DNA of 48,627 bases from CAZMRF01 sp964568735 (GTDB lineage Bacteria > Acidobacteriota > Polarisedimenticolia > JACPZX01), in the NCBI GenBank assembly GCA_964568735.1, contig CAZMRF010000036.1, forward strand, positions 1 to 48,627, given 5' to 3'. Below, piece by piece: positions 40,909 to 48,627 of the stretch. The notes below the pieces were generated by a model. It had not been told where the DNA came from. It did not search any database and saw nothing but the letters and a program-made list of their open reading frames with translations. The position numbers and the translations under genes are program-made. Each line of letters opens with the position of its first letter. Within the stretch, counting starts at the first letter, position 1.

Positions 40909-41135
40909 CGAGCGACGGTTACCTTTTGAACTCCCACGAAGTCGAGGCTCTCGGAACCCCCACCTTCGACTTCCAGGCAAAGCTCGATCGCTTCCTGGAT
41001 GCGCTTCATCAACTTGTCGAGCGACTTGGCCTGAGTGTGGCATCCCCGAAGGGCGGGAACCGTCGCGACGTAGAATCCCTCCGCGTCTCGCTCGATGAGC
41101 ACGTTGAACTCCTTCACCCTTCGATGCCTCTTCAC
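40905..41135 (-). CDS. hicB: HicB antitoxin (short form)
   Basis: A 76-residue partial-RNase-H-fold antitoxin: KEFNVLIERDAEGFYVATVP, ALRGCHTQAKSLDKLMKRIQ and EAIELCLEVEGG. It stops after that fold and has no C-terminal helix-turn-helix or ribbon-helix-helix domain, so it may not bind DNA by itself. The antitoxin precedes the toxin in the operon, an order also known for HicAB. GTG 41135 has ggagggc 8 nt before it; GTG 41117 (VKEF) with agagg upstream is the alternative and matches the family start better. Confidence 0.93.
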   Translation of the reverse strand: MKRHRRVKEFNVLIERDAEGFYVATVPALRGCHTQAKSLDKLMKRIQEAIELCLEVEGGGSESLDFVGVQKVTVAR

Positions 41136-41185
41136 TAGCGAAGCCCTCCGCGGCCGCTACGGAATTGCTCTCCGTTCACACCGAA

Positions 41186-41214
41186 AGAATACTCGCTGCT
41201 CGTTCCCACGGCAA
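41186..41214 (-). promoter_or_regulatory. Candidate hicBA promoter
   Basis: On the minus strand TTGCCG (41214-41209), 17 bp, TATTCT (41191-41186), about 50 nt upstream of hicB. The spacing is right and the -10 box is good; the -35 box is moderate. Confidence 0.45.
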
Positions 41215-41255
41215 ACCCCTTCAGCAGAACCGTTGCACGCCCGGCAGTCTCGAAC

Positions 41256-41610
41256 GTGGGTCGGATGTGCCGCGGGGCCTCGCCCGGACGCCCGCCGATT
41301 CTCGTGCGGACCATCCACCTCATTCGCCGGATGCCGCTGGAGAACAAGACGTGGGGTGCGCCGCGCATTCAGCCGGAGCTGAAGCTGCTCGGCTTGGATG
41401 TCTCCGGATCGATTTTAGCGAAGTACATGCCGGTTCGCGGCCCAACAGGTGATCGTGCTCGGAGAGGAACGCCTTCGGCGTCTCTTGATGGAGTACGTGC
41501 GCTACTACAACGAGTCGCGGCCGCACTCCTCGCTGGATGGCAACTCACCTTTTCCTCGCGAAATCGAACTCCCGGCCGCGACCCCGACCGCCACCGGAGT
41601 GAACAGGTAG
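41256..41610 (+). pseudogene. Remnant of an integrase-type (rve/IS481- or IS3-like) transposase with its catalytic core deleted
   Basis: Two coding pieces in different frames. The first (41256 to about 41435) reads SPGRPPILVRTIHLIRRMPL then ENKTWGAPRIQPELKLLGLD and ends VSGSILAKYMPVRGP, the N-terminal helix-turn-helix region of integrase-core transposases. The second (about 41443-41610, shifted) reads QVIVLGEERLRRLLMEYVRY followed by YNESRPHSSLDGNSPFP and ends at TAG 41608, the C-terminal end of the same family. The whole DDE catalytic domain of about 150 residues is missing between them. The remnant is clearly inactive. It is of the kind expected as residue of an old insertion beside hicAB. 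Confidence 0.8.
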
Positions 41611-42008
41611 AGAGTCGCCCCCGTGCCCCCCACTCCTCGAAACCCCGCGCCCCGGGCGTGAAGAAGCCCCGATCACCTCACGGCGATCGGGGCCTCTCGT
41701 ATCTCCACCCCCATCGACTCGGGGCTGATGATGGCTGGCTCCCCAAGTGGATCGGGGTACGAACAGGAGAGAGCGGTTCGTACTGGCTTGCATCTGGTGT
41801 CCAGACAGATCTCGTTACGAGCATGAGGTTGATCAAGCTCAGCTACGAGAGCATTCCCGCGCCCCCACACCTTACGGGAGGCTTGGCAGCGAATGATGAT
41901 GAGCTCCGGAGCCCCGGAGCTGAGCACGGCATCCTGGGGGGCCTGCCGGTGCCGAACACAACGGCCGGTGCGCGATCGTCCATGAGCGCTTCCTCGGATT
42001 ACCGCACC
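41611..42008. other. Non-coding region with a strong hairpin
   Basis: About 400 nt between the transposase remnant and the end of the Kelch-repeat gene. Apart from the hairpin at 41666-41693 no gene or repeat is convincing; the open frames are short and have no family-like sequence. Confidence 0.4.
41666..41693. terminator. Hairpin, possible terminator of the Kelch-repeat gene
   Basis: GCCCCGATC (41666-41674) and GATCGGGGC (41685-41693) pair perfectly over 9 bp with a 10-nt loop. On the minus strand it is followed by TTCTTC, a weak T-tract; on the plus strand by ctctcg. It lies about 315 nt downstream of the Kelch gene stop, rather far, so its role is uncertain. Confidence 0.4.
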
Positions 42009-45000
42009 CTACGGACACGGGTTGTCGTTCGGGCGAACATTGCCCAGGCTGTCAGTACCGAGTGTGTCCTCGCTGCCGCTGACACCGGTCCCGAGGTAGA
42101 ACACAACCTCTCCCAGTAACGGACTGTACGGGTCAAAGACGGAACCCGACGACTGCGTGCAAAACTGCGCCGCCCCAGCGATCTGATTCGGGTCCTGGGT
42201 GTAGATGCCCGAAGCCAGTAGTTCGGTCATCGAGGCTCGGTAGATGTTGAAGTAGGCGTAGGCATCCTCACGTTGGTAGGCCACGATGGAGGAAGTAGCC
42301 ATTCGCAGCAGAATGAATCCGTCGTTCAGGTCGCAGGCATCCCCTTCGAAGTCGACATCCATGTCCGCTTGGTCATCATTGCGAACCAGGATGCAGTTGT
42401 CGCAGACGTCACCCCAGAGGTCGCCATCGAAGTTGTCCTGGAGCGTGTTGTAGTCCAGCGGGCAGTTGTCGCAGGCGTTGCCACGTTGGTCGGCATCGGT
42501 GTCGGTCTGGGAGGGGTTCGGAGCGAGGATGCAGTTGTCGCAGGAATTCCCCACGCGGTCATGATCGGAGTCGGCTTGGGTCGGGTTGTAGGCCGAGACG
42601 CAGTTGTCGCAGGCGTTGTGAACAGCATCACCATCGCTATCCTCTCCCACCGCGTCCTCGTCCACCGGGCCGTCACAGTCGTTGTCGAGGGCGTCACAGA
42701 CCTCGGGTGACGGCGAGACGTTCGGCGAGCAGTTGATCGAGCCGGCCTGGCAGATTGTCGTCCCCGGCGCGCAGACCCCCAGCAGCCCGGTGTTGCACGA
42801 CAGGCCGCCGCCAGGATCCCCCTCATCCACGACTAGGTCGCAATCGTTGTCTCGGCCGTCGCAGAGTTCCTGTGCGCTCGGATAAGTCGTCGGATCGGCG
42901 TCGTTACAGTCGCCCTGGCACTCCGAGAGGGAGTCGCCGTCGTCGTCCATCTCGTTCGTGCCGGTGAGCGACGGCCAGTTGGAATGGCCGCAGTCGTTAT
43001 TGACCCCGTCGCACATCTGCGGCGCGCTCGGGTAGACGGCTGCATTGGCGTCGTCGCAGTCGCCGGTGCACTTGCCGAATCCATCGTCATCGTCGTCCGC
43101 GGGGTCCACAGGCTGGCCGGCATCATACCGGCCGCCGGTGTCCCCGCCCCAGACGAGCATCAGGCTTCCGGTCCAGACAGCAGTGTGGGAGCCACGGGCC
43201 GAAGGAGCGTTATGAGTCGAGGTCGGGGTCCAAAAGTCAGTGGCGGGGTCGTAGCGCCCGCCGCTGTTCAGATAGCCGCCGCTGTTGCCCCAGCCGCCCC
43301 AGACGAGCATCAGGCTTCCAGTCCAGACGGCAGTGTGGAAGTCTCGGGCCGAAGGAGCACCAGTAGTCGAGGTCGGTGTCCATGAATCCGTGGCGGGGTC
43401 GTAGCGCCCGCCGGTGTTCAGTTTGCTGCTACTCACCCACCCACCCCAGACGAGCATCAGGCTTCCGGTCCAGACGGCCGTGGGTGAGAAGCGGGCAGAC
43501 GGTGCGTCGAGAGTAGAAGTCGGTGTCCAGGCGTCGGTGGCGGGGTCGTAGCGCCCGCCGGTGTTCTCCCCCCCGCCCCAGACGAGCATCAGGCTTCCAC
43601 TCCAGACGGCCGTGTGCTGGTATCGGGCCGAAGGAGCGTTGAGAGTCGAGGTCGGTGTCCAGGAGTCGGTGGCGGCGTCGTAGCGCCCGCCGGTGTTGAG
43701 GCGGGTACCGCTGAAGTCACGCCCACCCCAGACGAGCATCAGGCTTCCACTCCAGACGGCCGTGTGCTGGTATCGGGCCGAAGGAGCGTTGAGAGTCGAG
43801 GTCGGTGTCCAGGAGTCGGTGGCGGGGTCGTAGCGCCCGCCGGTGTTNNNNNNNNNNNNNNNNNNNNNNNNNNNNNNNNNNNNNNNNNNNNNNNNNNNNN
43901 NNNNNNNNNNNNNNNNNNNNNNNNNNNNNNNNNNNNNNNNNNNNNNNGAGTCGAGGTCGGTGTCCAGGAGTCGGTGGCGGGGTCGTAGCGCCCGCCGGTG
44001 TTGAAGATGCTGGGGAAGGTCTCCCGTCCGCCCCAGACGAGCATCAGGCTCCCGGTCCAGACGGCCGTGTGCGAGTAACGAGCCGAAGGAGCGTTGAGGG
44101 TCGAGACCGCTGTCCAGGAGTCTGTAGCGGGATCGTAGCGGCCGCCGGTGTTCTCCCCCCCGCCCCAGACGAGCATCAGGCTTCCGGTCCAGACAGCCGT
44201 ATGCAAGGAGCGAGTCGAAGGAGAATCGGTGGTCGAGATCGCTTGCCATGAGTCGGTGCCGGAATTGTAGCGCCCGCCGATGTTCGAGTATCCCGCGCCG
44301 TCCCCGCCCCAGACGAGCATTAGGCTCCCGGTCCAGACGGCCGTGTGCGAGTAACGAGCCGAAGGAGCGTTGAGAGTCGAGATCGGTGTCCAGGAGTCCG
44401 TACTGGGATCGTAGCGCCCGCCTGTGTTGACTCCGCCAGTGGACTCCTGCCCCCCCCAGACGAGCATGAGGCTCCCGGTCCAGACGGCCGTGTGCAGGTT
44501 GCGGGCCGAAGGAGCGTTGAGAGTCGAAGTCGGTGTCCAGGAGTCGGTAGCGGGATCGTAGCGCCCGCCGGTGTTCAGTAGGCTGCTGCCGCCGCTCCCA
44601 CCCCAGACGAGCATCAGGGTCCCGGTCCAGACAGCCGAATGGAATCTTCTCGAAGCAGGCAGATCGTCGAGCGAGCCATTGTCCCAAGTGTCATCGGGGA
44701 AACAGCCCGCATTCAGAGAACCGCTGTCATCGAAGCTCGAACTCGCAGGAGTGTTCGGTGCGTCGAATCCAGAATCCGACACGATGCTCACTACGGGAAG
44801 CGCTCCATCGTCCGCGACAGGATCGCAGCCGTCGGGTTCACCGAGGTCCACGTCGCCTAAAGCCAGTCGCCTCTTGGTTGCCTCCGCCTCCGGTCGAGTC
44901 GGAGCGTGAACGCGCTGGTCATTGGCCAAGAAACTACGCGAGAGCCGGTCGACCAGGGCAGCGCGGACAAGGGTCTCTTGTATCAGGAACGAGTCATGGT

Positions 45001-45343
45001 CCAGAGCTGCGAATAGCGCCTCAAGGCGTTCTGGCATGCGGGTCTGACGAGTCATTCGCTCCAGCTCAGAGCGGAGCATCTCAGACGTCAAGGGGGTATT
45101 CCAGAACCTGTCCAGCGCGACGGACTGCCTCAGGTAGGTTCTGACCTTTCTTGCCAAGATCTCATCGGGCACGGCCTCCTCGAAAGGCTTGGTGGCACCG
45201 ATCTGGTGGGAGTAGTAGACGCGCTCGATCGCCTCTTGGGCCTCGACGCGCTCCTCGAATGAGAGGGAACGGCTGGAGGCGAGTGCAGGGGAGGCGAGGA
45301 AAAGGAGAAGGAGGGGTAGGCCACGCCGGATAGCGCCTCCCAT
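42009..45343 (-). CDS. Secreted Kelch-repeat protein with MopE-type metal-binding and thrombospondin-3-like C-terminus (interrupted by assembly gap)
   Basis: One gene read on both sides of a 100-N gap (43848-43947). The N-terminus has a signal peptide (LPLLLLFLASPALA) and a helical domain. Then come at least ten near-identical Kelch units of the form NTGGRYDPATDSW ... APSARYSHTAVW ... SLMLVWGG, five before and five or six after the gap. The C-terminus has MopE-like putative metal-binding units (DCDDANAAVYPSAPQMCDG, CNDADPTTYPSAQELCDGRD, VCDALDNDCDGPVDED) and TSP3-like repeats (DADQRGNACDNCP, DVDFEGDACD). The two frames differ by one across the 100 N, so the true gap length is 2 modulo 3. The stop is at 42009 and the ATG at 45343, with GGGGGGA as ribosome site. 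Probably a surface or secreted propeller. Confidence 0.85.
43100..44680. repeat. Array of near-identical Kelch-encoding DNA repeats
   Basis: The block encoding HTAVWTGSLMLVWGG recurs with only a few base changes about ten times, at roughly 125-185 bp intervals because the linker after each unit varies (for example 43141, 43297, 43441, 43564, 43720, 44029, 44161, 44308, 44452, 44602). The high DNA identity indicates recent duplication or gene conversion, and explains why the assembly broke within it. Confidence 0.9.
43848..43947. other. Assembly gap (100 N)
   Basis: One hundred undetermined bases, the standard filler for a gap of unknown size, inside the repeat array. The true number of Kelch units is therefore unknown. 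Confidence 0.99.
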
Positions 45344-45366
45344 GGATTCCCCCCTGCGGTGAGCTC

Positions 45367-45395
45367 CTTATACCACCATCCATTTGCGGGCGCAA
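45367..45395 (-). promoter_or_regulatory. Candidate promoter of the Kelch-repeat gene
   Basis: On the minus strand TTGCGC (45395-45390), 17 bp, TATAAG (45372-45367), about 24 nt upstream of the start at 45343, leaving a leader of about 15-18 nt with the ribosome site. Confidence 0.5.
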
Positions 45396-45490
45396 CTGGG
45401 AATCAGCTGAGGGTTGTAGTTTGCCCCAGTGTGTAGCATGGCAGCCACTCGGCCCGACGCGGTCAACCGCGTTTCCTGCCAAGAGGCCAG

Positions 45491-45826
45491 ATGCCCCGTC
45501 AGCGGTCAGTGCGGCGAGAACTCCGATCTGTCGAGAAGTCGTTCCGTCAACTCGCCCGTGCATTCCAGCGGATTGCGCCCGCCCTGAGAGAGGGAACGAC
45601 GGGAATGCGACACGGCATGCGGAGGTCGGCCAGCGCCGGAAGCCGTACCTTAGGTCTGAAGCAACGCCGTTCCCTGAAGCTCCAGGGAATGTACATGGGG
45701 ACGATGCGCGGGCTGAGGCGCGCCCAGCTGGCACGGTGGAAGAAGATCCGGGCGAAGAAAGGGATCCGGGCGTCGATAGCGGCGGCGAGGGGGATGGCGC
45801 CACGAAGTTTCGAGCACTTCGACTAG
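45491..45826 (+). CDS. Small basic protein, conserved LKLQGxYMGxxRGL family
   Basis: A 111-residue, strongly basic protein. Its C-terminal half LGLKQRRSLKLQGMYMGTMR followed by GLRRAQLARWKKIRAKKGIR and ASIAAARGMA is a motif I recognise from small uncharacterised proteins of many bacteria, often on plasmids or accessory islands. The first half (REGTTGMRHG and RRELRSVEKSFRQLARAFQR) is helical and may be a coiled coil. High Arg/Lys content suggests nucleic acid binding, but no function is known. ATG 45491 has gagg 5 nt upstream. It converges on the nuclease-like gene and overlaps its 3' end by 4 nt. Confidence 0.7.
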   Translation: MPRQRSVRRELRSVEKSFRQLARAFQRIAPALREGTTGMRHGMRRSASAGSRTLGLKQRRSLKLQGMYMGTMRGLRRAQLARWKKIRAKKGIRASIAAARGMAPRSFEHFD

Positions 45827-46638
45827 TGTGCGAGCTGCGGGCCGCCATGGGGTGCTGGAGGTGGATCTTCTACCTGCACCTCTTCCTCACCCTTGGCTTT
45901 TTGTCTCCGCCGACCAGCTCGCTTGAGAAGTCTCTCAGCAGACGATGCGCGCTCACCCTCTAGGAGCTCTCGCTTCAACACATCGTTCTTGATAAGAGCT
46001 CCCAAGCTGTCCTCATCGATCCGAACCCCTGGGAAAAGTCGCTTGAGATGTCTGCGGGTGAGCTTCAAGACGGCAGGGTCCAGGAGCACCTGGGCCACCA
46101 CAAACCGACTCGTCGCTTCCTTCTGCTGCCAATAGGCTGCGATGGCCGCGGCACCTCCCGCTTCTCGACTCACCAAGAACAGTTTCTCAAGTAGCTGGGT
46201 TACCTTTGCCGTCGGATCAAGCAGGTCGACGGAGAATACCTCCTCGTGCTGAATGGGTTTCTCAAACCGAAGGCGATGAGCTTGCCATAGTATGCCGTTC
46301 GTCAAGAGGACCCACTCGACACCTTGGTTCGCCGCATAGTCAACGGCCTGTCGGAGGTGGTTCTCCTTGAGATCCGTCCCAACTGATTTCACTTCGATCA
46401 GATACTGCAGCCGGCCATCAACTTTGATAGCCAAGTCACAGAATGTGCTCCTGATGGCGAACTCGGTCGTGACCTCAGAGTACTTGTCATATCCCAAGAC
46501 GTCCGCCAGGAAATCGCTGACAATCACGCAAGTATCGGACTCGTTGACATCTCGAAGACGCGCGGCCTCGAGCACCTTCTGGTAGCGGCGCAGACTGTTC
46601 TTGGCGCGGTCCAAAAAGCGGTTCGACACTTTGACCAT
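45823..46638 (-). CDS. Stand-alone HsdR N-terminal-type (PD-(D/E)xK) nuclease-like protein
   Basis: A 271-residue protein. Residues 40-165 match the type I restriction R-subunit N-terminal fold (HsdR_N_2): FLADVLGYDKYSEVTTEFAI, then CDLAIKVDGRLQYLIEVKSV, giving the PD-(D/E)xK residues D68, E82 and K84, and later RQAVDYAANQGVEWVLLTNG followed by WQAHRL. No helicase motor or other restriction subunit is present. The C-terminal 100 residues are helical and basic (KRELLEGERASSAERLLKRA). ATG 46638 has a strong AGGAG site; a TATGAT hexamer (46669-46664, minus strand) is a possible -10 box. It is a candidate solitary defence or DNA-processing nuclease. Confidence 0.82.
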   Translation of the reverse strand: MVKVSNRFLDRAKNSLRRYQKVLEAARLRDVNESDTCVIVSDFLADVLGYDKYSEVTTEFAIRSTFCDLAIKVDGRLQYLIEVKSVGTDLKENHLRQAVDYAANQGVEWVLLTNGILWQAHRLRFEKPIQHEEVFSVDLLDPTAKVTQLLEKLFLVSREAGGAAAIAAYWQQKEATSRFVVAQVLLDPAVLKLTRRHLKRLFPGVRIDEDSLGALIKNDVLKRELLEGERASSAERLLKRAGRRRQKAKGEEEVQVEDPPPAPHGGPQLAH

Positions 46639-46771
46639 GCTCGCTCCTGTGCTGGGGACATCCATCATACTCCAGGTCCTGCGATTGGCGGAAGAACCTT
46701 CTTTGAGCGCGGCTCTCCTTGACTTCCCTCCCTTCCGCAGCCCTTGTTGCCCTACGATGTTCCCATCATTC

Positions 46772-46839
46772 CGCGCCCCCGAGACGATTATGGCCGCTGA
46801 GCAGTCCCAGCTCCTACCGGTCGTAGCGGACAACGATTG
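46772..46839 (+). repeat. Partial copy of the recombinase 5' end
   Basis: The segment resembles 47797-47864 with an offset of 1025 bp; roughly 70% of bases agree and the first 20 are nearly identical. It reads RAPETIMAAEQSQLL against RAPETMTADEQARLL in the recombinase. No further recombinase sequence follows, so this is a truncated copy. It ends 10 bp before the stop of the 298-residue membrane gene. Confidence 0.75.
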
Positions 46840-46849
46840 CCGGGGAAGG

Positions 46850-47746
46850 CTATCGACCTCCCTGGGCCTGGTCCAGAAGCAGCGTGTCCGGGGCCGCGTA
46901 GAAGCTGATGTGTGGTGCCTCATCCGCACTGACGATGCCGAGCCAAGGAACTCTTGCACCGGAGGGAAGCACTGCCACGCCGGCAACGAGTGCGAGATCC
47001 TTCCCCCTGACGATATTCACCGGTTGACCTGGGCGCACTGTGAATGACGTGCCTGTAATACGCACGTTCGGGCCGATGGTGAGTCTGGCGATCTCCCAAG
47101 ACCAAGCCCATGCCGCCGCGCCCTTCAGCCGCATCTCGAGACGAACCCGTCCAACGGTGTATATCAAGGAATCCCCTGCTCTCGGCAAGACTGCCGTGCT
47201 CTGGGTGGGGGATGGAAATGAGGAGCCCTGGACTGTCAATGGCTTGGTAGCCTTCATCTCAATGAATTCGTCTCGGATGGCCCGGCGGATGGCTTCTGCG
47301 AGGTCCCGTTCGGAACCGAATTGGCGAATCAGGTTCTCGTTGAGTTCTTCGATCGTTGCCTGGAGAGCATTTCCCCTCTCAGCTGCATCCGAGAGCGTTT
47401 GCCGTGTCGCGGCCAATTCATTCTGCGTGGCAATGAGCGAAGCTCGGAGCTCGCCCTGCTGCGCTGCAGATTGAGTGCGACGGAGTTCGCCCCGGACTTC
47501 CCTGACTACGCCCAGGAGGAGGGACAGCAGCAAGCAGGACAGGCCTGCCCACCCTCGCCACTTCAGCTTCTTGAAGATGCCACGGGCAGTCCGGTCCCAG
47601 GCTGATCCACTGAAGGGGAAGATGACCGCCGCGAAGGCCAGACCATGTAGAGCCACACTAATCGAAAGGTCCACTTCAGATTCCGACTTTTTCGTCGACG
47701 TTGGCGATTGCTCGCGATCGGTCGTAACCGGACTTGACTTGGGCAA
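46850..47746 (-). CDS. Membrane protein with two helices, coiled coil and C-terminal beta-rich domain
   Basis: Not recognised. A 298-residue protein (from TTG 47746; GTG about 24 codons later is another option, as the ribosome site is not clear). Two hydrophobic helices (about residues 27-45 and 66-81) are followed by a coiled coil (LRRTQSAAQQGELRASLIAT, NELAATRQTLSDAAERGN, about 85-135), then a mostly beta region with TVGRVRLEMRLKGAAAWAW and ARLTIGPNVRITGTSFTVRP. No enzyme motif is seen. The base composition is lower in GC than the core genes, fitting acquisition. It lies exactly between the two copies of the recombinase 5' end, which suggests it moved in as a cassette. Confidence 0.6.
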   Translation of the reverse strand: MPKSSPVTTDREQSPTSTKKSESEVDLSISVALHGLAFAAVIFPFSGSAWDRTARGIFKKLKWRGWAGLSCLLLSLLLGVVREVRGELRRTQSAAQQGELRASLIATQNELAATRQTLSDAAERGNALQATIEELNENLIRQFGSERDLAEAIRRAIRDEFIEMKATKPLTVQGSSFPSPTQSTAVLPRAGDSLIYTVGRVRLEMRLKGAAAWAWSWEIARLTIGPNVRITGTSFTVRPGQPVNIVRGKDLALVAGVAVLPSGARVPWLGIVSADEAPHISFYAAPDTLLLDQAQGGR

Positions 47747-47781
47747 TCAACAAGGCACACTCCCACCATGGATATTCCATC

Positions 47782-48378
47782 ATGATAGCAAGCTGGCGCG
47801 CTCCCGAGACGATGACGGCCGACGAGCAAGCGCGGCTCCTGAAGGCGACGGCGGCCCACGATGATCCGCGGGACCACGTGCTCTACTCGATGGCCCTCGG
47901 GAATGGCCTACGACTCCGGGAGCTCCTGGGCCTCAAGCGTGGGCGACGTCAGCCCGGACGGCCGCCAGATTCGGCGACGGGTGGTCCTGGACCCGGCCAC
48001 GACGAAAGGGGGCCGCCGAGGGGAGGTATTCCTACCGCTCGGCTCCAGACCAAGCTGAGGCACTTCCTGGCGTGGAAGAAGCGGGTGGGCCAGACCCTCG
48101 GGCCGGAAGCGCCACTGTTCCTCTCGGCCCAAGGCCGTCGATTCTCACCCCGCGCCGCGCAGTGGCGGTTCGCGTGGTGGCAGGAGAGGGTGAGGTTCGA
48201 CCGGAGGTACAGCTTTCACGCCATGCGACACAGCGCGGTGACCGCCGTCTACCGCGCCACGGAGAATCTCTTCCTCGCTCAGCGCTTCGCCCGGCACGCC
48301 AGCGCCCTCACGACGATCGTGTACACGCACCCAAGCGACGAGGAGCTGTACGCCGGCGTGAAGAACCTACCGTGTTAG
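47782..48378 (+). pseudogene. Tyrosine recombinase catalytic-domain fragment with two compensating frameshifts
   Basis: Catalytic domain of a phage-integrase/XerD-like recombinase lacking the N-terminal core-binding domain. ETMTADEQARLLKATAAHDD, then GNGLRLRELLGL (catalytic arginine) are in one frame. From about 47938 the family-like text moves to another frame (VGDVSPDGRQIRRRVV, then TTKGGRRGEVFLP with the beta-hairpin lysine), and near 48040 it returns (ARLQTKLRHFLAWKKRVGQT). HAMRHSAVTAVYRATENL and RHASALTTIVYTHPS carry H-x-x-R, H and the tyrosine nucleophile. One extra base and one missing base would restore a single frame. Either sequencing errors or decay. Confidence 0.75.
47797..47864 (+). 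repeat. Second copy of the recombinase 5' segment
   Basis: Partner of the copy at 46772-46839 and the start of the recombinase fragment proper. The two flank the 298-residue membrane gene. Confidence 0.7.
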
Positions 48379-48407
48379 GCTTCGCCTCGGAGGGGGGTTG
48401 TGCCCTC

Positions 48408-48627
48408 GTGAAGACACGTCCCGAGAGAGCCTCAAAACTCGACGCCGCGAGGCGACAACTCTCCACTGCCATCTCCCTCTTCATGCGCGAGCAGGATGAG
48501 ATCTCGACCCATACGCTAACGGCGGCAGGGCACGAGGTGTTGCGCAATCTGGCGAAGCGGCGCGGAATCCCGAGTCTCACCAAGGATAACCCGCACATTC
48601 GACCAGAGCGCCGCGCGGAATTCGCAC
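48408..48627 (+). CDS. Conserved hypothetical protein, partial at window end
   Basis: The first 73 residues of a protein running off the end. It begins at GTG 48408 (a GGAGGGG lies about 11 nt upstream, rather far). The visible sequence KLDAARRQLSTAISLFMREQ, then DEISTHTLTAAGHEVLRNLA and IRPERRAEFA, fits a family of small conserved hypothetical proteins I have seen next to integrases and in accessory regions; no function is known. It lies 29 nt after the recombinase fragment on the same strand. Confidence 0.65.
   Translation, partial: MKTRPERASKLDAARRQLSTAISLFMREQDEISTHTLTAAGHEVLRNLAKRRGIPSLTKDNPHIRPERRAEFA

Overview
This is a GC-rich (mostly well above 60% by eye) chromosomal scaffold from a Gram-negative-type bacterium, probably from a metagenome assembly: it has a 10-N join at 28336-28345 and a 100-N gap at 43848-43947. 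The gene mix points to Acidobacteriota or a neighbouring uncultured phylum: a secreted BNR/sortilin-like protein of about 1100 residues, an FG-GAP plus ASPIC/UnbV protein, a zinc-ribbon Ser/Thr kinase fused to a multi-pass membrane region, a TonB protein, an outer-membrane barrel, and a Kelch plus MopE-type surface protein. This is inference from gene content; no rRNA or other phylogenetic marker is present.

Region 1 (1-7.8 kb): a double-domain FAD-dependent thymidylate synthase, an O-methyltransferase, a membrane glycosyltransferase, small membrane proteins, a second methyltransferase, and an uncharacterised gene whose start lies in a perfect inverted repeat. Region 2 (7.9-10.8 kb, minus strand): D-Ala-D-Ala ligase followed by Rieske ferredoxin, thioredoxin-fold protein and thioredoxin reductase. 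Region 3 (11-27.4 kb): transketolase plus aminotransferase, a RES/Xre toxin-antitoxin pair with a clear promoter and operator, the membrane kinase, a TyrA-like dehydrogenase divergent from a membrane protein, an ABC exporter, two zinc-ribbon membrane paralogues, an aconitase-family enzyme with its swivel domain first, and a plant/cyanobacterial-type long IspH. Region 4 (27.5-37.4 kb): TonB, FG-GAP/UnbV protein, PaaA/BoxB-like diiron protein, outer-membrane barrel, BNR protein and MmgE/PrpD.

Region 5 (37.5-48.6 kb) is accessory. It holds an 839-bp transposon-like unit (37497-38335) carrying one repeat-containing gene with a near-consensus promoter, OsmC, a DEDDh exonuclease fused to a WYL-like domain, an aldo/keto reductase, HicAB, a deleted transposase, a large Kelch-repeat gene broken by the assembly gap, a basic small protein, a stand-alone HsdR_N-type nuclease-like protein, and a two-gene stretch where a membrane/coiled-coil gene sits between two copies of the start of a tyrosine recombinase that itself carries compensating frameshifts.

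A recurring signal runs through the window: several genes have a TANNNT hexamer only 6-9 nt before the start codon and no Shine-Dalgarno sequence, which suggests leaderless transcription. At 19576-19585 two such hexamers on opposite strands overlap by two bases.
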